Positions 11,893 through 23,032 of a stretch of DNA of 64,000 nt are shown piece by piece. The notes beneath the pieces are model-generated. The model ran no database searches. It was not told where the DNA came from and saw only the letters and a program-made list of their open reading frames with translations. Origin of the DNA: Allacma fusca (taxonomy: Eukaryota > Arthropoda > Collembola > Symphypleona > Sminthuridae). The stretch spans positions 39,524,783-39,588,782 of the forward strand of contig OX359250.1 in assembly GCA_947179485.1 (NCBI GenBank), in the 5' to 3' direction. Made by a program: the position numbers and the translations under genes. Positions within the stretch are counted from its first letter, which is position 1. Every line of letters starts with the position of its first letter.

Positions 11893-11898
11893 TTTATT
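11893..11898 (-). terminator. Poly(A) signal for the transposon genes
   Basis: AATAAA on the minus strand, about 60 nt past the TAG at 11959 and about 300 bp inside the left end of the element. It would serve the spliced transcript and possibly the unspliced one as well. Confidence 0.5.
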
Positions 11899-11958
11899 AG
11901 ATGATTTCATTCGATAAATGCACACATGTAATGAATAAACAAATATTCAAAATATAAT

Positions 11959-14900
11959 CTATTGATCCAGAGTTTCTGAAGTGTCTGCAGATTTTTTCCA
12001 GCCACACGAGCGTCCTTTTGCGTTTTTCAACCAGTACTGAATGAAAGTTTTGATATCCGAATTTTGAGCAGCTGTATGGTATTTCATTTTTCTGACGGCT
12101 TCTAAAATGATAATTAATTTCGGTTTTATTAGTTACATATTTTGCTTTCAGGCTAATAATTACACATTAAGTTCAGATAGCTTAAACCATGTACTCGATC
12201 ATTTTACCACAAATAAGAAAAATTCGATTCACCCTGTTTATAATATTATTAACTAGATTTTCCAAAATTATGTTAATTGACAAAAAATAATTGGTGTAAT
12301 ATGATATGACCCACCACGTTTTTAAAAACAAAAATATCTATATTCAATTAGCTATCTGTTATATGCTACAAAGTAAAGCTTACCGTAAACAACTGACAGA
12401 AGTTTCGTATTTTTGAAAGCCAGTTTAGGAAATTCACCTCTTTTTGTACCAGCCCAGTTGTACTCCATCGCAACTTCGTTGCTCATAAGTTCCGTTAAAA
12501 CATTCTCTGTCGCTTCCTTTAAAGATTTTCCTCCGACAAATGACAGTGAAACAGCCTGTTAACAAGAAGTAATTGCATGAGAGCGCAAAGAAATGGATTC
12601 CCCCTAACCATTATTCCAATTCATTTACTCTGTGTAATTCAGCAAGGAATTCAGTAAGGATTTGCTGTAATTTCTTTCGTTATGCTAGGCAAAAAACTCT
12701 TGACTCAGGTTTCAAGGGGGTTAGGTAAAGTCAGAACTGTTTTGTCTTTACTTTTACTTTTGAGTAAACAAGTTTTAAATTGTTGACTCAAAATTTACAA
12801 ATATAATTTTACACTGTGGTAGGAAATGTAATTTGTTTTTCAGTCAGCTAATCAATTAAGCGCATTAAGACGAGATCATGGACGAGACCCTTCAGCACAG
12901 TGACAGTTGGATGAAAACTATCTACAAAAGTGGGAAAGATGAGGAAGCGAATGGATTTCGGATCCAGTCATTTTTTCATCGAATATTTACAATAATTTGA
13001 AAATAATTTTCAAAGCACGCATAATAACAGAACCAGTTTGAAGATATCCTACATTGGGAGAAAACGTAAAAAAGAATTCACGATTGAACGATTTCTTCAG
13101 ATATTTATATAGACAAGTATATAGATATTCATAGTAGCATATATATTTCCTGAAGTACTTTTGGTTCTAACATTGCACTGAAAATCGAAAATATGAAGCA
13201 AGATTTGAAAAACAAAAATCTTTCCTCTTATCACAATAATTATTACATCTATACTCAGTATTAGTTCTTCAATCCCAATATGTTATACATACTTTGGAGC
13301 ATAATACTAGCCTTAAGGCAACTTCATTTCGACTCCAGCAACTCCATTATAAAATACATTGTTCCAAATATTTTTCTGAAGATGGATTTGCTCAACCTTG
13401 CTGTGTGTTTAAACGGTTTATGCCCGTATTGTCAAAATTAGGATCTGTTTGAAACTCCTTAAATATCAAATACAATTTACATCAGCAGCACTGCTTCAAG
13501 TTAACTGGATCATTCTACACCTTTGCTCCTATTCCTCAACTCCTATACCGTGAATGCTTTGTTACTCGCGTTAAAAAATAGAAAATCTGAAAACATATTT
13601 TCTAACCGATTAGAAAGTAAATATTCTATACAATAAAAGTTCCAATAGGGATTAGGATGTACATGTGTTCTTATAACTACTTAATTGTCAGAAATATCTT
13701 TTCAGCTTCGAAATACAGAGTAATACTTTACCAGTTTTACAGCATTTTCACTGGACATCAAGGTGAAAGAATTCAGTTCTTCTAATTCTTCTTGGGTAGA
13801 AACTGGGTGTTTTGGAATAGATCCCGTGAAAGTAGAAACTTGCGGTTGCATTGGTTTCATGTCGCGAACTTCCTGTGTGAGGTCATCAATTTTCCGAGAA
13901 ATCAGTTCCAGCTTCTTCAAAATTAGTTGTTGCACATCTGTAATGATTGTAGTAAACAACAAAAATATCTAGGGCACGAAGTATTAAAATATTTATTATT
14001 TATTAAAAGGGAAATGTTTTCATGCTCAATTCAAAGGAACTTGTAATTCTATTTTTCCTACCTAACGTTGCTTGCTGCGGAAATGTATTTGTTGATGCGG
14101 GAGCCATTATTTCAAATACATTCCCTTCATTAGTTGGAAACAAGTGAAGCCTTGGTGGATTATTACCCGGTTGCGATTGCTTACTTGTGGTAGCTATCGG
14201 ATAATTAGGATCATGCTGTGATGCAAAACTAATTTCGGGTACCGTTGGTGGTTTTGGTAAATTTGGGCCATTTTCATCGGAGCTACTTTCACTTGCTGGA
14301 CGATTAACGCCTTTTCCTTTTTGATACGGCCTTAATCCGTCGTTTTCAAGATCACTTTCTGATTCCACAGTGGATGTGTCTACATTGGCTAGGTATCGAG
14401 TCCTCCATTCCCTAACCATATCTAGATTATCTAAATATGAAGTTTTATTTCCGATTAGCACCTATGACAGCGGTAACTAATTGCGATATTTTTTGTTAAA
14501 AATGGAATCGTCAGCATGCAGTTACCACAAATGTAAAATGTTCACTTTCAATTGAATTACCCGAAGAAAATTTAATCTTCAGTTTCTTGCATTCCTTCCA
14601 TTTATTCTTAATTGGCTTGGAATTGGGGAACGCTTTTGAATAGCCGTTTAACCCGATGGGCCACCAACATGTCTTCAAATCAGAGCTTAACCAACCATTT
14701 GGTACAATCTCACAAGGAACGGATCCATCCGCATCTTTCTCATCCAAAAATAGGACAAGCGAAAAAATCTGAAATTTTTTGTAGAATAATAATTATAATT
14801 TGTGATAAATGTTTTACAGTTAATCAGTAGAATGGCAAAAGGGTATTAAGGCGGAGAGGTTCCCATGTGGTAAGGAAATAACTTTCACAACTTCACTATT

Positions 14901-16871
14901 TGCCGATATTGTTTCCACTACATTGCTGACTCTTGATGAATCGTATAAAACAATGTGGAGCTTTAAAGAATCAATGGGATATTCAAATAATTTCAACTCC
15001 AATGGATGGATTCTTCTGCATTTAAATTTGATTACTCCGTTTTCAGAGAGCAGTTCTTGGGATTGATAATATTTTCCAGTTTTCAAGAAAAAACAATTTG
15101 GGGGAGTATTTTTAATTACACATTTATTTACATCCACTTGCTTTAATTTTTCAATACGCTGAGGATGAGGCTCTGAGTTAATTGGAGAAACTTCCACACT
15201 GTTTACTTCATTTATCCTTCGATGAAGCTGTTGCAACGGATGGTGTTTAGCGCGAATTAATCTTTTTAATGTCCCCAGATAGTTTTCCATTGGAAAAGCA
15301 CTGATATTATCTAACGACCCAAATTTTCTGCATTCGTTTGCCAAATGTAACAGGTTGTGCACATTATAAGCTAAATTTTGATTCCCGTATAATTTAACGA
15401 AATGTTTTACAAAACATTGTAGAAGATTCTCTGCATATGACCACTTAGTAGATTCATTGGAAAGTAACATTCTCATGCTAACACTAAGAAGCATGAAATT
15501 GTCATACACCGATTTCTTCACAACTTTTTGCAATACAACAGGCCCGGTATACAGTAAAAACTGCCTCGCTTCTGTTGCTTTCCATCTTTCACATTTTTCT
15601 ATTTTTCTTGGCTTACGGTTGAATTCAACAGGTATGTTAACTGCACAAGATTCTAACTTTGTATTCAGGCGCTGAATATCGGACCCCTGTAGTCTGGTTA
15701 ATAAGGGACCTTTAAGCCATATAGCCAACAATTTTCGAACAACGCCCAGACAAACCAAATGCATATATTCCAGTGGAAATTGGGAGACCATTCCAATTCC
15801 AATCTTCTCAAGTGGACTCTTTTCTGTGATGAAAGGCTCATTATGATGTTCTTCCTGTAGCCTTAACTCGAAACTTTCATCTGTTCTTGCCGATGCTGAG
15901 AAATCTGGAAATGTCATCCGATGCGAATCATAGAAGCCTCTGGCTGTACATTTTTCGCACGAGTAATATCCCATGTGTCCTTTAATGGCTTTCACGAATG
16001 ACCGGGCTGGAGCGTCAAGAATAAAACTGCACCTGTCTTTGTCTACAACGTGCGTCACGTCTCCCACCGTAATCCCGCGTGTAAATATTACTTGAAGTTC
16101 TGAAATAAACTGTTGAAGATATGAATTTAAGCATTTTGGCTTGGATACCCCCGAAAAAACTGCTACAGGAAACGGTGTTTGTTCCACACATTCGTTCAGA
16201 ATGCACAAAATGGGCCAAAAACATATATCAGAATTATTAAACAATGGGATGCCGTCAATACTGAATCGACAGCTCAGATTTTTACTCCGAATACCCATAC
16301 TAATTTTTCTCCTGAGCCCTTTCTCAAGTCCTAGATATAATATTTCGCCTCCGGGGATCATCGTAGTACGTGTCTCTCGATTGGTTCCTAATAGAGTGCG
16401 GGTAGATAGTGGTAGCTCTGGTATGCGTGAATGAAGAAGATGTAGCAGCTTCCCCACAGCGCGATGTGTAACGTTTTCTTCCAAAGCCCAAAGCTTAAGC
16501 TGATCCATGATAGGACCCTCCTCATGTTCAGAGTCAGATGATTCCAGTGAGACAGAGACTACATTTGACGTAGGTAACACAGTATTTCTTCTGTCAGACC
16601 TTGTAAATTCTTCTGCAGAAAAAGTTGGTTCAGGGGCGATGTTACCGGGTTTTGGAGCTACAAGGTTTATTCCAGCGATTTCAGTCGTCGTAAATATTGG
16701 GAATGGAAAAATCTCTCCCACAGCTTCGATGCTTCTTAAGTCCCTATCCACAGCTTGTTTAATTTGCCTTCTCAATGTTCTCTTGGATACAATTTTGGGC
16801 ATTTTGGGAGTCAAAATACTAGGTTTCAAAATTGGAAACAAAACCTAAGAGTAATTATTAAATCTTACCAT
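11959..16871 (-). CDS. DUF4806-type accessory protein of the transposon, 388 aa, six exons
   Basis: Exons (minus strand): ATG alone at 16869-16871 (ATG|GTAAGA), 14526-14768, 14062-14461, 13732-13937, 12384-12555 and 11959-12101 (TAG). Phases 0, 0, 1, 0, 1 join without a stop, and the sum is exactly 389 codons. The N-terminal part (SLVLFLDEKDADG, then EIVPNGWL and TCWWPIG) is the module usually found at the start of such proteins. The middle is acidic, Ser-rich and linker-like. A short helical segment (QQLILKKLELISRKIDDL) precedes HPVSTQEELEELNSF. Then come FVGGKSLKEATENVL, EYNWAGTKRGEFPKLAF and FIQYWLKNAKGRSCGWKK, the typical DUF4806 order. The 2.1-kb first intron contains the transposase frame. 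A role like plant TNPA (binding subterminal repeats) is inference. The one-codon first exon is the least certain part. Confidence 0.75.
14820..16802 (-). CDS. Tnp2-like (EnSpm/CMC) DDE transposase, 660 aa
   Basis: A single uninterrupted frame from ATG 16802 (MPKIVSKRTL) to TAA 14820. Motifs in order match Tnp2-type transposases of animal genomes: an Asp in RFSIDGIPLF (Asp183) followed by CFWPILC; VFSGVSKPK (about 216-223); ILDAPARSF with Asp263; a CEKC zinc-binding pair (282-285); PLEYMHLVCLGVVRKLL (344-359); RQFLLYTGPVVL (413-424); NVHNLLHLANECRKFGSLDN (480-499); and a Glu in FPMENYLGTLKR (Glu506). Asp183, Asp263 and Glu506 are plausible catalytic residues but were not aligned. The N-terminus is basic, followed by an acidic Ser-rich stretch (SSDSEHEEG). 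The open frame extends 13 codons upstream without an ATG. The whole frame sits inside the first intron of the DUF4806-type gene, so it would be translated from unspliced RNA, as En/Spm tnpD is. Confidence 0.88.
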   Translation of the reverse strand: MPKIVSKRTLRRQIKQAVDRDLRSIEAVGEIFPFPIFTTTEIAGINLVAPKPGNIAPEPTFSAEEFTRSDRRNTVLPTSNVVSVSLESSDSEHEEGPIMDQLKLWALEENVTHRAVGKLLHLLHSRIPELPLSTRTLLGTNRETRTTMIPGGEILYLGLEKGLRRKISMGIRSKNLSCRFSIDGIPLFNNSDICFWPILCILNECVEQTPFPVAVFSGVSKPKCLNSYLQQFISELQVIFTRGITVGDVTHVVDKDRCSFILDAPARSFVKAIKGHMGYYSCEKCTARGFYDSHRMTFPDFSASARTDESFELRLQEEHHNEPFITEKSPLEKIGIGMVSQFPLEYMHLVCLGVVRKLLAIWLKGPLLTRLQGSDIQRLNTKLESCAVNIPVEFNRKPRKIEKCERWKATEARQFLLYTGPVVLQKVVKKSVYDNFMLLSVSMRMLLSNESTKWSYAENLLQCFVKHFVKLYGNQNLAYNVHNLLHLANECRKFGSLDNISAFPMENYLGTLKRLIRAKHHPLQQLHRRINEVNSVEVSPINSEPHPQRIEKLKQVDVNKCVIKNTPPNCFFLKTGKYYQSQELLSENGVIKFKCRRIHPLELKLFEYPIDSLKLHIVLYDSSRVSNVVETISANSEVVKVISLPHGNLSALIPFCHSTD

Positions 16872-17035
16872 TATTGTTAGTATGGAGGTGACCGCCGCAC
16901 AGTTAATCCGTGGCTTTATGCACTGCTAAACAAAAACTCCGGCCAAATTGAAAGTTCGATTTTGTAAAAAATGCGCGAAACGAATAGCATGGCCGTTACG
17001 ACGATCTGTTGGTGGAGGATCCTTACGGTTTACTC

Positions 17036-17123
17036 TCACGTTAGCCTAACATCTGCTGCCGACCATTATGGTTACTAACGTCTACTGACGCCAGTTACCT
17101 GAGTTCGACGTTATTCTGACGTG
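17036..17123. repeat. Right subterminal array of the same word
   Basis: Variants include CACGTTAGCC (17038-17047), TAACGTCT (17076-17083), CTGACGCC (17085-17092), CGACGTTA (17106-17113) and CTGACGTG (17116-17123). It shares the core of the left array, so both ends carry the same candidate binding site. Confidence 0.6.
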
Positions 17124-17125
17124 TG

Positions 17126-17137
17126 GTGCTCATTGGG
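17126..17137 (-). repeat. Right terminal inverted repeat of the 5.55-kb element
   Basis: GTGCTCATTGGG, the exact inverse of 11589-11600. The promoter for both element genes must lie between here and the ATG at 16871. Confidence 0.85.
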
Positions 17138-17960
17138 TCAGTCTTAAAAATAGGACTGTAAGGGTCGGATTTTTGTGGGAAGACGGGAAGATTCTTCCCA
17201 GGGAAAAAATATTTCTGGCAGGGGAAATCTCAACGGGAAGAGACTTCGCGAACACGGATTTTTAAAATCGTTGACCTTATTTTGGCAGGGATTTTACAAA
17301 TCATTGAGGACCTACCAGCAAGGAGATAATAGTCAGCAGGGAAATTCAGAAATGATCTTCCAGGGAGATTTACAAAAATTCAACCCCTGCTCTGTATCAG
17401 TCCCAGTCAGTCGCAGTCTTCAGTCAGTCCTATGATCTACCCACTCTTTCCCGTGAGTCCCAGACTGTAGAACCCTGTCCTCCAGTCCACAAATCATTTG
17501 ATTATACACGGCAGAGTTCAAACGCTCCTCTATTAATTCCAAACCGACGTGTCTTTCTATGCGTTCATATTCCTACCTACCATAGCTACGATGAATGCTG
17601 TACTCTGTGCTATGGAATTCAATTGTCTCCATGTCCATTTCAATCTATTTAATCAATCATAAAAGCCGTAAGGACTCTTCGAAAGTTCACATACTCCGTT
17701 TTTTCAAGCTATACTATCGATTTATACTTTCCAATCCAAATTCAGTAAACAGCGTCTAAGAATTTTTCCACAAGCGGTTCCAATACGACCTGTTATTTGC
17801 GAAACTCATGCTTCCGAACATCATGTACGAACTGATGAATAGCTGAAGAATCGTTCCTTAGGAACTTACATGTTATTGGGTGTAGCCAGTATAATAATAA
17901 GTATGAACGTGATTGTGTAAAGGCACAAACTAAGTGATCTTTATTTGCTTTCGTTGACAA
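17138..17960. other. Non-coding flank with degenerate repeats
   Basis: 17170-17380 contains loosely repeated CAGGGAAAT and GGGAAGA words. 17396-17430 repeats TCAGTCCCAGTCAGTC, the same word that lies left of the 5.55-kb element at 11571-11587. No gene is seen. Confidence 0.4.
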
Positions 17961-17964
17961 CATG

Positions 17965-18205
17965 CACGGGACGGGACAATTTCGAAACAAATATTGATCC
18001 CAGATTATGTCGAGTTATTTCAGTACTGGATGAGGACAAATATTTGTTCCCCCAGTTATTTCAGGTAGGGATCGGCAAAAAAAAATTTATGGCTCGAGAT
18101 ATTTCAGGACGTGATCGGGACAAATATGTTTTCACCGAGTTATTTCATGTTATGATCGGGACAAACTTTTTTGTTTTTCGGGTCATGGAGGTATCATCTG
18201 CGGGA
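17965..18205. repeat. Degenerate tandem repeat, unit about 40-45 bp
   Basis: About five units share GATCGGGACAAATAT followed by GAGTTATTTCAGG. The copies differ by substitutions and small gaps, so the array is old. Open frames across it are a by-product of the repeat. Confidence 0.6.
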
Positions 18206-18498
18206 AACATAGTTTTGTTCCGAGGATTTCAGAATCGGACGGAATTTTTTGCTGGAGAACCACAAACCCAAAAACATATCATGTAAACAACAAATTTGAA
18301 GTTGCTCCAAATCAGTTTTGTGATACACAGCCAGCAAATGCTGGCCTAGCAAGGCAAATGGAAACTGGGAAGACAGTAAATAGCTTCATACAATAGCTGG
18401 CTATGGTGGCAGCTCCATGGTCTAACAATAAGCTGCATCAATTTAAATCTCAAATTCGTATTACACCAAGACTAAGACGGCCAACTCTTTCCAATTAG

Positions 18499-18603
18499 AA
18501 GAGAAGATTACATTGCCCAGCGAAGCGGGCTACCTACCTAGTATATAATAATGACTCTCAAACTGAAATTAAAATAGAAGAAGAACCCAAAGAAGAAACC
18601 AAG
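18499..18603 (+). other. Exon-like segment with an IKIEEEP motif
   Basis: Between a pyrimidine-rich acceptor (TTTCCAATTAG) and a donor (CCAA|GTGAGT) is a 35-codon frame containing LHCPAKRATYLVY and TEIKIEEEPKEETK. Acidic IKxEE stretches with a SUMO-site look are common between the N-terminal and zinc-finger parts of arthropod nuclear proteins. No neighbouring exon was found, so it may be an orphan exon, a transposon remnant or chance. Confidence 0.25.
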
Positions 18604-20180
18604 TGAGTTTCCAGTCCATTCCTGGGTAATTTACCAAATAAAATTGACAGACTATCTGTATTAAGAAAAGAAGAGTAGAAATTTTGTCGTGGTATTTGAA
18701 ACCATCGATGTTTTGCCTAAATGTCAGTATTGTTTTTGAACAAGACATTAATATGAGATCCGGAGGTCCGGGGTAAATTGTCCTATCATGAAGTTTTTAA
18801 ATAAATAATTTCAAAATCAACTGGTGCTCCAAATTTTGAGAATATTAACTTTGGGAGACATCGTGAAATCCGAAAAAACAAACAACTTTTAGATAGGACT
18901 AGCTCTTAGTTGCTCGACAAACTGAAATCAATTTTTGGCTGAAATTTTGATATCGTTGTAAAAATTTTGGAGTTGTAATCATTAAAATTAGCTATTGTGT
19001 ACGACAAGTTAAACTTTTGTAAAGAAGGAGTCATGTAAAATCTTGCCCTATTCCCTGGGAAATCGTCTAATAAAATTTTTGTTTAAATATATTTATTTCA
19101 CATTCATATTGTTCAGGGTTACAAACTTTGAAAACACCGAACATCACATGAAGATTACCCTGCATAAAATAGTCATCTCGACCGAATGAAAATTTTGGTA
19201 GGGTAATCAAAAGTATCCATTTTCAACCAAAATATCAGCCGCACGAACTTGTACATGCGTTACTTAAATGTGAGTCCTAACTTTTCTTCAGAATTTGTGT
19301 ACGCATGCAGATTACGATTACACGCGGGAATTTTAACTGATCGTGAGATCAATATAATTCCATGCCAACAGTGTAAAAACGATGTCTATGTTTGTATGTA
19401 CGAGATGAGTTCATCCATAGACGTTTTACTGACTAATATTTAACGCTCACTGGTATATTTATGAAAAGTTTAGGGTATTTGTGGGGGGACGTATAGTTAC
19501 CATCTTATGTTATTACATCCTACAGTGGCATTTCACTCCTTAGTGACTTAGCACTTAGGGGTGATCATACAGAAATGTTTTTCTGGAATATTTGGCATAT
19601 AATTACAGCAAACCCGAGAAGCGGGCCTTCTTTCTACTCGAAGTGTACAAGTTACATTGAGGATTCCACCTCCCTCTGGTTGGTTCTGTTAGCTACCTGG
19701 AATTAAGCCTATACTCATTGGCTCAGTTCTGAAACACAAAACTGCTGGTAGATGGTACACAACCTAGCCTTCTTAGAATTGTAGCAGCCTCTCTAAAAAC
19801 CCTTGGTATTTTTCTCTGGAGCTAGAAGAAACTAACTAACTCTATTCAATTTTAATACTTAGTCCACCTCAAGGGTTTACAATTTGATCTCCCAATCATA
19901 CTATGTTTACTATCTCCATTACGTGACAACAGTTGCCACACAATCAGTCAGTTGGTTGCAGGTTGAAAGCAATTACCCAGAAAAGGATAGTCTCATTTAG
20001 CACATTGTTAATTTTTGTCCTTTTAACAGCATGACATTATGTGATCCTTTTGTAAGTTTAGAGTTTTCAGGGGGGGGGCTCTATAAGGAAAGTAGACTAC
20101 AAAATGCATCTGTACATTTATGTACACTGCAATCACGCAAGTATTTATCTGAAACAAGTTTATCTGTCAGACAGTTTAAT

Positions 20181-20280
20181 TGAGACCCCTTATAAGAGAA
20201 TTTTCACGTAAGGTTTGCTGTTATATAAATTTCTGCATTATATTTTCTCTCCAGAGAAAATTCTCTCATAAGGGGAGTCT
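20181..20280. repeat. Imperfect inverted repeat (about 25-bp arms, 50-nt loop)
   Basis: GAGACCCCTTATAAGAGAAT (20182-20201) pairs with ATTCTCTCATAAGGGGAGTC in 20260-20279, with one mismatch and one extra base. The right arm runs on to GAGTACACTATA, which resembles the end of the TA-flanked MITE family found at 24.4 and 32.0 kb. Confidence 0.6.
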
Positions 20281-22944
20281 CTCATAGGGAGTACACTATA
20301 TATTACTACATCCTTTCATCCAGAAAAAACCGACTGGTGCTTACATGAGGATATCTTGGAAAGGGAAATTTGAGCATTTCTAACAACACTAAAAAATGTA
20401 ATATCATATTTAATGAATGTCTTATCTATTATGTAACATTTCCTTATGCACTTTGAGGGTGAGAGGACGGACGTGGGATTTGATTGTGCATTTTTTGGTG
20501 GCATTATTTTTCACTCACTTTCTACCACTTATTATTGTTCCCTGACCATCCCAAGGGCTGGTGTATGTGTACTCAAAAATCCATTAACCTAGGTTAGTAC
20601 CCCCCAGTCCACTATCATATAAGACCTGCTTTTGAGCAGACAATAATGAGATACATTGCACTCGTAAAGGGAGGCCATTAGTCAAAGGACCATAATAAAA
20701 ACATTCGACTGCGTGAATGAAAACAAAAAGTAACTATCTAATTTTAATCATCTATTTCGTTTGGTGTGTAGGAAGGAAGCATTCCTCTTTATTTATGCTC
20801 AACTCCACCAGCCCACTGGGTCTTCTCATGTATTCCTTTCTTTTGATAGCCTCAAGTCATTAAACCACACAGCTCCGCATGCCACTGAACAATCATCATC
20901 TCTTCCTCATTGTCTAATTCCGTCAGCTTCAAGAAGAACTCAGTCTTTAGAAAATGAAGACTCATTTATCAATTAGAAATAATTGGAATGGGATACGTCT
21001 TTATTTCTACATTGAGGACCATAAACTATTGTGAGGACCTATTATGTACGCAGATAAAAACCATATGGGTATAGTCAGTTTAATCTAAATCCATTACTCC
21101 TAAGCATTCACCATAGGCTCTGCCTCGCCCCAGAAGTTAGAAGACATATTATATTGTGTGTTTCTATCTTGTAATTATTATTACATCTGTTCAAAGACTT
21201 TTGTTTTCATTCACTTTCTTTCAATACATTCATTGTATGTAGCACTACTTTACTTACGATTATTGAAACTCGTTTTGAATTACGGTAACCTTGACACTTC
21301 TTCCACAATGAGTAATTATACAGTCCGCTCTTCCTACAAGAGACTTCTTATTTACGCTTTATCTATAGGGGTAATTTTTTTGGGACAAGTTTCCCTTTCC
21401 TGAAATTTTAATTTTGATTTTGTCAAGTTTAAAAAAAAATATTTGAATACATCCCTCTCTACCCTTTACCATTGCCTCACTGTACATACTTTTAGTTTGG
21501 CTTGTTGTGTTTATATATGAATAAGAGCCAGACTGAATATACCAATAATTAATAAGTATTGGCGAAGAAAATTTGAAGAAAAGAGGAAACTAAAAATAAA
21601 GAATGAAACGTATTGAGTTACTCCGCAATCAACAAGCAAGGTAACAACAACTCTGCACAAAGGCAGTTTTTTAAATAACCATGGACATAACTGCACGCAG
21701 GCAGTATCCTAAAAAAAATTTAATTACAATAATTAAATTGATCTGAGGAGCACGTAGGCAAAGAAACGCGTGATCTCGAAAGTCTTGACTCATCAACTTG
21801 ACATGTGGTTGGAAACAGATCGAATGATTAAAATCTAACAGGAAAAACAATAATAATTAAAAGGTGCTAACTAAATAGGAATCAGAAACGAATCATTAAA
21901 AATAATTGCTTATGTTTAAATCCCTACCTAACAATATAAGTGACAATGCTAAAAGTGTACTATTCCCAAGTTTATAGCAAATTCTCCTCCAGATCTTCTA
22001 AATCTTACTTCATTGATCTAGATGACTATTGGAGAACTAATTAAATCTGTCGACAAATTTGAAATAATTTCTAAAACAACTGTTATACTTATTCCTCGTA
22101 TCCTTGGACTTCGGCATCGTTGGAGGTTTTAGAGAATTGTGGTGTCAATCCTTTGTAATTAAAACGAAAGCTCCCGATTTCCATGCATTAACTGATTGTG
22201 AGCATTGACTGGAAGGAACAAAAGCTACAGTGGAAATCTTCAATGAGCTAAAGAAATTATTATTAGAAGAACTGAAATGAGCATTGAACTCCCAAGGGAT
22301 ATCTATTCTCTCCGGATTTCTTTCTTTAAATGAGAAATGAGGAAATAATTCAAAAATTTATTTCTCTGGAGCTACTACTGTATGTACGTACGAATCGGGG
22401 ACTCTCACATAGATACTTATTTCAGAAAATTTTCTAAGTAGCTATTTAAGTCATGATAATATCCTCCGTCTCGAAACATACACACAATGTAAGTTGGGGA
22501 AAATAAAAGAAAAAAGGAAGCACAACTGGGAAGGATGAAGAGGAATTGAAGTGGAGAGGTCTCCAGTTTAAGGACGTTTAAAAGAAGATGCTGAATCATT
22601 GGGATGATCTGAGGAAAAGTGTAAAGAGTTGAATGAGCAGGTATAAATAATTCTGTAAATTAACTCCCCTTATACCTCTCCTTGGTTTCAATGCCCTCTT
22701 TTTGTTAGTGACCCAGCCACCATGTTACATACAGTAAACATATCACGCTACATAATCAACACTACGGATATAATAAAAATTAACTGTTTTATTATCCCAA
22801 AATACGAGCATTCCATTTCCTTCTTATTTCCCCCAAATGTTAGTTTTCCATTTGAGTCCGACATGGTCCTGGATCTTCTTAATGAAAACTAACGTTACAT
22901 TTTGCAGTCCCAAAATCTGAAGGAGCGTGTGTATACGGGTAGTG

Positions 22945-23032
22945 TACAGTGCACTCTCACTATACTGTAGTAGCGCCATAAGTTCAATGTATTGATGATC
23001 CTATAGAGAGATTGCTGTATAGCGAGAGGGTC
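22945..23032. repeat. Partial copy of a TA-flanked MITE-like family
   Basis: It begins TACAGTGCACTCTCACTATA and ends in an inverted relative (GCTGTATAGCGAGAGGG). The left end matches the terminal repeats of the copies at 24.4 and 32.0 kb. Confidence 0.4.

Larger units (their letters stand above)
11589..17137 (-). mobile_element. EnSpm/CACTA-related (Tnp2-type) DNA transposon, 5549 bp, apparently intact
   Basis: Inverted ends CCCAATGAGCAC at 11589-11600 and 17126-17137 bound a unit with two genes read leftward from the right end: a 660-aa Tnp2-like transposase (14820-16802) and a spliced gene for a 388-aa protein (exons between 16871 and 11959). Neither frame is broken. Flanks are TCAGTCTC at the left and TCAGTCTT at the right, so the duplication is either 2 bp (TC) or about 8 bp with one mismatch; the target lies in a CAGTC-rich repeat, which makes this ambiguous. 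The ends are not CACTA, so assignment to the EnSpm/CMC group rests on the transposase. An AACGTCAG-like word is repeated in both subterminal regions. Confidence 0.88.
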
